Position numbers and translations under genes: made by a program. This document shows positions 4,491 through 6,488 of a DNA stretch of 6,488 nt, piece after piece. Each line of letters begins with the position of its first letter. The first letter of the stretch is position 1. Below the pieces are notes generated by a model. It did no database searches and had not been told where the DNA came from. It saw only the letters and a program-made list of their open reading frames with translations. Source of the stretch: Deltaproteobacteria bacterium UBA3076 (GTDB taxonomy: Bacteria; Desulfobacterota; Dissulfuribacteria; Dissulfuribacterales; UBA3076); NCBI GenBank assembly GCA_002367355.1, contig DFBQ01000048.1, positions 1-6,488 of the forward strand. Reading direction: 5' to 3'.

Positions 4491-5969
4491 GAAGAGTCAG
4501 GTACCAGGATAGTAGCAGTCTCAAACCGTTTGCCTATTCGTCTGGTCCATGGACCGGACGGATTGGAGATAAAGCCTGGTACAGGTGGCCTTGTGACTGC
4601 CCTTGCTCCGGTCTTCAGGAATAGGGGGGGGGTCTGGATTGGTTGGTCCGGAGGGACTGATGACGAAGATGTTGCCGGGCTTATGGAACCAGCGTCTCGT
4701 GAGGCCGGATATAGGCTCTATCCAGTACGGCTCTCAGCCGATGAGGTCGGCGACTACTACTATGGATTTTCCAATGAGGTTATCTGGCCCCTGTTCCATG
4801 ATTTGCAGACTCGTTGTAATTTTAAGCCCAGGTATTGGCAGCAGTATCTCAAGGTTAATCGCAAATTCGCTGAGATTACAACAAAGCACAGCAGTGAGAC
4901 CGATTATATATGGGTCCATGACTACCATCTTATGCATATGGCCCAGTCCCTTAAGGAGCTTGGAACAGAAAGGAACACAGGATTTTTTCTCCACATTCCC
5001 TTTCCGCCTGAGGACATCTTCATGAAATTACCATGGAGGGCTCAGATCCTCAGAGCGCTCCTTGAATATGAACTGGTTGGTTTTCAGACCATGAGGGACC
5101 GCAAGAATTTTATCCAGTGCCTCCGTCATATCAGCTCAGGTATCAGGATTTCAGGACGGGGGCCTGTTGTTACTGTTATTGTTGGAGATAAGCGAGTCAG
5201 AGTAGGTGCCTTTCCTATCAGTATTGATCATGATGCATTTGCCCGGGATGCAAAATCTAAAAAAGTGGCCGATCTGGCTTGGTACCTCCACGAGGCTTTG
5301 CCGGATCAGCAGGTAATACTGGGTGTGGATCGCCTTGATTATACCAAAGGGATACCTGAGAGGCTTGAGGCCTTTAAAGACGCGCTTTCCCGCTTTCCTG
5401 AACTTCAAGGGAAGATCACCCTGGTTCAGGTCGTAGTCCCCAGCAGAGAAGAGGTCTCTGAATACCAGATGCTTAGGGAAGAGCTATACCGTCTTGTTGG
5501 TGAAATAAATGGAAAGTTTACCCGATCAGGCTGGGTGCCGATACACTATCTCTACAGGAGTCTGGACCGCTCCGAGCTTTTGGCCTACTATCGTCTGGCT
5601 GAAATCGCCATAATTACTCCGCTGAAAGACGGGATGAACCTGGTTGCAAAAGAGTACTGTGCCTGCAACCTGGAAGAAAATGGTGTGCTGATTCTCAGTG
5701 AGTTTGCAGGCGCTGCAGCCCAGTTGCACAGGGGGGCTATCATGGTTAATCCCTATGATGTCGAAGGGATGTCCAACGCCATTCATCAGGCCTTTCACAT
5801 GGATCAAGCGGAAAGGCATAACAGGATGCACAGGCTTAGGGAGATAGTGCATCATAGAGACATTTTCTGGTGGGTAAACAATTTTTTAGAGGCTGCCATT
5901 GCCAAGGATCTTCGATCATTCCCTGCTGTTGAAGATTATGTGCCTGAGATTCCCCTTGCATCTAATTAG
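4488..5969 (+). CDS. otsA: Trehalose-6-phosphate synthase OtsA
   Basis: A 493-aa GT20 enzyme (E. coli OtsA is 474 aa) that transfers glucose from a nucleotide-glucose donor to glucose-6-phosphate. Residues known to bind substrate in E. coli OtsA have clear counterparts: R14 in SNRLP, Y91, W100 in VIWPLFHD, D145 in VHDYHL, R282 and K287 in DRLDYTKG, R320 in VPSRE, and D381 and E389 in DGMNLVAKEY. The donor glycine loop GTGGL (31-35) and LHIPFPPEDIF (168-178) are also intact. This argues for true OtsA activity rather than a glucosylglycerol-phosphate synthase, though the two are related. It is last in the operon, with its phosphatase directly upstream. A run of nine G (4624-4632) in codons 46-49 is a possible slippage site. 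No clear terminator is seen in the 77 bases after the stop. Confidence 0.95.
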   Translation: MEESGTRIVAVSNRLPIRLVHGPDGLEIKPGTGGLVTALAPVFRNRGGVWIGWSGGTDDEDVAGLMEPASREAGYRLYPVRLSADEVGDYYYGFSNEVIWPLFHDLQTRCNFKPRYWQQYLKVNRKFAEITTKHSSETDYIWVHDYHLMHMAQSLKELGTERNTGFFLHIPFPPEDIFMKLPWRAQILRALLEYELVGFQTMRDRKNFIQCLRHISSGIRISGRGPVVTVIVGDKRVRVGAFPISIDHDAFARDAKSKKVADLAWYLHEALPDQQVILGVDRLDYTKGIPERLEAFKDALSRFPELQGKITLVQVVVPSREEVSEYQMLREELYRLVGEINGKFTRSGWVPIHYLYRSLDRSELLAYYRLAEIAIITPLKDGMNLVAKEYCACNLEENGVLILSEFAGAAAQLHRGAIMVNPYDVEGMSNAIHQAFHMDQAERHNRMHRLREIVHHRDIFWWVNNFLEAAIAKDLRSFPAVEDYVPEIPLASN

Positions 5970-6046
5970 TGCGTAACTACTCAGGTGGATAGGCTGAAGG
6001 TGGAAGGCTTTTAGGGATAAATCATGAGCGATTACACAAAACTGGG
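5970..6046. other. Post-operon spacer with a lone IS66-like end
   Basis: No gene and no convincing hairpin terminator. GTAACTACTCAGG starting at 5973 resembles the inward sequence of the miniature element's right end (GTAACTTCTCA) and starts with the GTAA typical of IS66 ends. No inverted partner is visible in the rest of the window, so this could be a remnant or chance. Confidence 0.25.
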
Positions 6047-6065
6047 TCAACCGGAACTAATGTGG
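6047..6065 (+). repeat. TCAACCGGAA-family repeat, copy 4
   Basis: TCAACCGGAA (6047-6056) followed by CTAATGTGG. It matches the copies at 20-40, 51-71 and inverted 368-388, and the preceding GGG parallels the 368-388 copy. It overlaps the stop codon of the minus-strand HTH gene (6059-6057), which places that gene tightly against the repeat, as expected for a transposon end. Confidence 0.6.
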
Positions 6066-6428
6066 AAGAATTTTCACAACAACCACTTGCGGAATTTTCA
6101 ACTGATGATCCATATTACCAAAGGTTATGGCACAATAATCTTTCTCAATTAACACTGATACTTGGTGCTCCTGTGGAGGCGGTAACAGCTGCAACCCGTA
6201 TGTTTTAGCTGACTGTCTCCGATCACGAAAAGCAGGTATACCGTCTCTCATTACTCTACTTATTGTTGTTTTTACTGATTCTTCTGGCATTTCTACAAGA
6301 GAAGCTATTGCATTCAGTCTTGCGCCAAGCAGGTAAAGAGCAAAAAATAAAACCTTTTTCAATACCTGCGATGGCAATACCCGCAAAGCCCTTTCAATAC
6401 GCTTCTGTGATTGTTTTCGTGAAAACAC
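6057..6428 (-). CDS. Small helix-turn-helix protein, transposon-associated (possible broken start)
   Basis: A 123-aa product from a GTG start. The N-terminus is strongly basic (RKQSQKRIERALR). A hydrophobic helix (VLKKVLFFALYLLGA, 22-36) leads into a probable helix-turn-helix at about 35-63 (IASLVEMPEESVKTTISRVMRDG), followed by RDRRQS (68-73) and a C-terminal half with no motif that I recognise. The look is that of a transposase DNA-binding domain or small accessory Orf; there is no DDE catalytic domain. The stop lies inside a TCAACCGGAA repeat, suggesting that the gene belongs to an element continuing beyond 6488. Oddly, the better start context (GAGGGG then ATG at 6446-6444) is in the same frame but meets a TGA at 6437-6435 after three codons, so the gene may be a pseudogene or may truly begin at the GTG. 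Confidence 0.5.
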   Translation of the reverse strand: MFSRKQSQKRIERALRVLPSQVLKKVLFFALYLLGARLNAIASLVEMPEESVKTTISRVMRDGIPAFRDRRQSAKTYGLQLLPPPQEHQVSVLIEKDYCAITFGNMDHQLKIPQVVVVKILPH

Positions 6429-6488
6429 TAAATTTCAGCAATTCATAATCCCCTCAGCAGCACTATATTGAACCTATTTTTTTTGTAA

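Noticed and set aside
6263..6448. Plus-strand 61-codon open frame
   Set aside because: It is antisense to the HTH gene, low in complexity and hydrophobic, with no ribosome binding site.

Overview
This window looks like a piece of a mesophilic Gram-negative chromosome, most likely a deltaproteobacterium (Desulfobacterota) or a relative. That guess rests on the gene mix, the moderate GC of the central operon and the style of the intergenic repeats. I could not test it by search.

Layout. (1) Bases 1-477 hold no gene and are a nest of repeats. A motif containing TCAACCGGAA occurs twice in direct orientation (20-40 and 51-71) and once inverted (368-388), so that 50-389 reads as an inverted-repeat-bounded element. 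Inserted in it is a complete 149-bp miniature element (102-250). It has 22-bp terminal inverted repeats starting GTAA and an exact 8-bp target duplication (AAACATTG at 94-101 and 251-258), which is the signature of the IS66 family. Its core is a long hairpin made of two copies of an ATTCCC-N8-GGGAAT repeat. (2) 478-915 encodes a small PEBP/YbhB-type protein in AT-rich DNA. (3) A strong, probably bidirectional terminator (1062-1097) separates it from a convergent hsp20 gene (1558-1121, minus). (4) hsp20 and a four-gene plus-strand operon diverge from a shared intergenic region (1559-1734). This region carries a likely promoter for each side and a perfect inverted repeat over the hsp20 promoter. 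(5) The operon (1735-5969) encodes a DUF5752-like protein built from two repeats, a GT4 trehalose synthase of the TreT type, a trehalose-6-phosphate phosphatase (OtsB) and a trehalose-6-phosphate synthase (OtsA). The first three genes overlap by ATGA; otsA follows after 31 nt. (6) 6057-6428 (minus) encodes a small helix-turn-helix protein of transposon-like appearance. Its stop codon lies inside a fourth copy of the TCAACCGGAA repeat.

How the parts fit. The operon offers two chemically independent routes to trehalose: NDP-glucose plus glucose (TreT), and NDP-glucose plus glucose-6-phosphate followed by dephosphorylation (OtsA then OtsB). An uncharacterised duplicated protein is translationally coupled to TreT. 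With a small heat-shock chaperone transcribed divergently next door, the core reads as a desiccation, osmotic or heat stress island flanked on both sides by mobile-element debris. The least described items are the DUF5752-like partner of TreT, the nested miniature elements, and the small HTH gene tied to the TCAACCGGAA repeat family.
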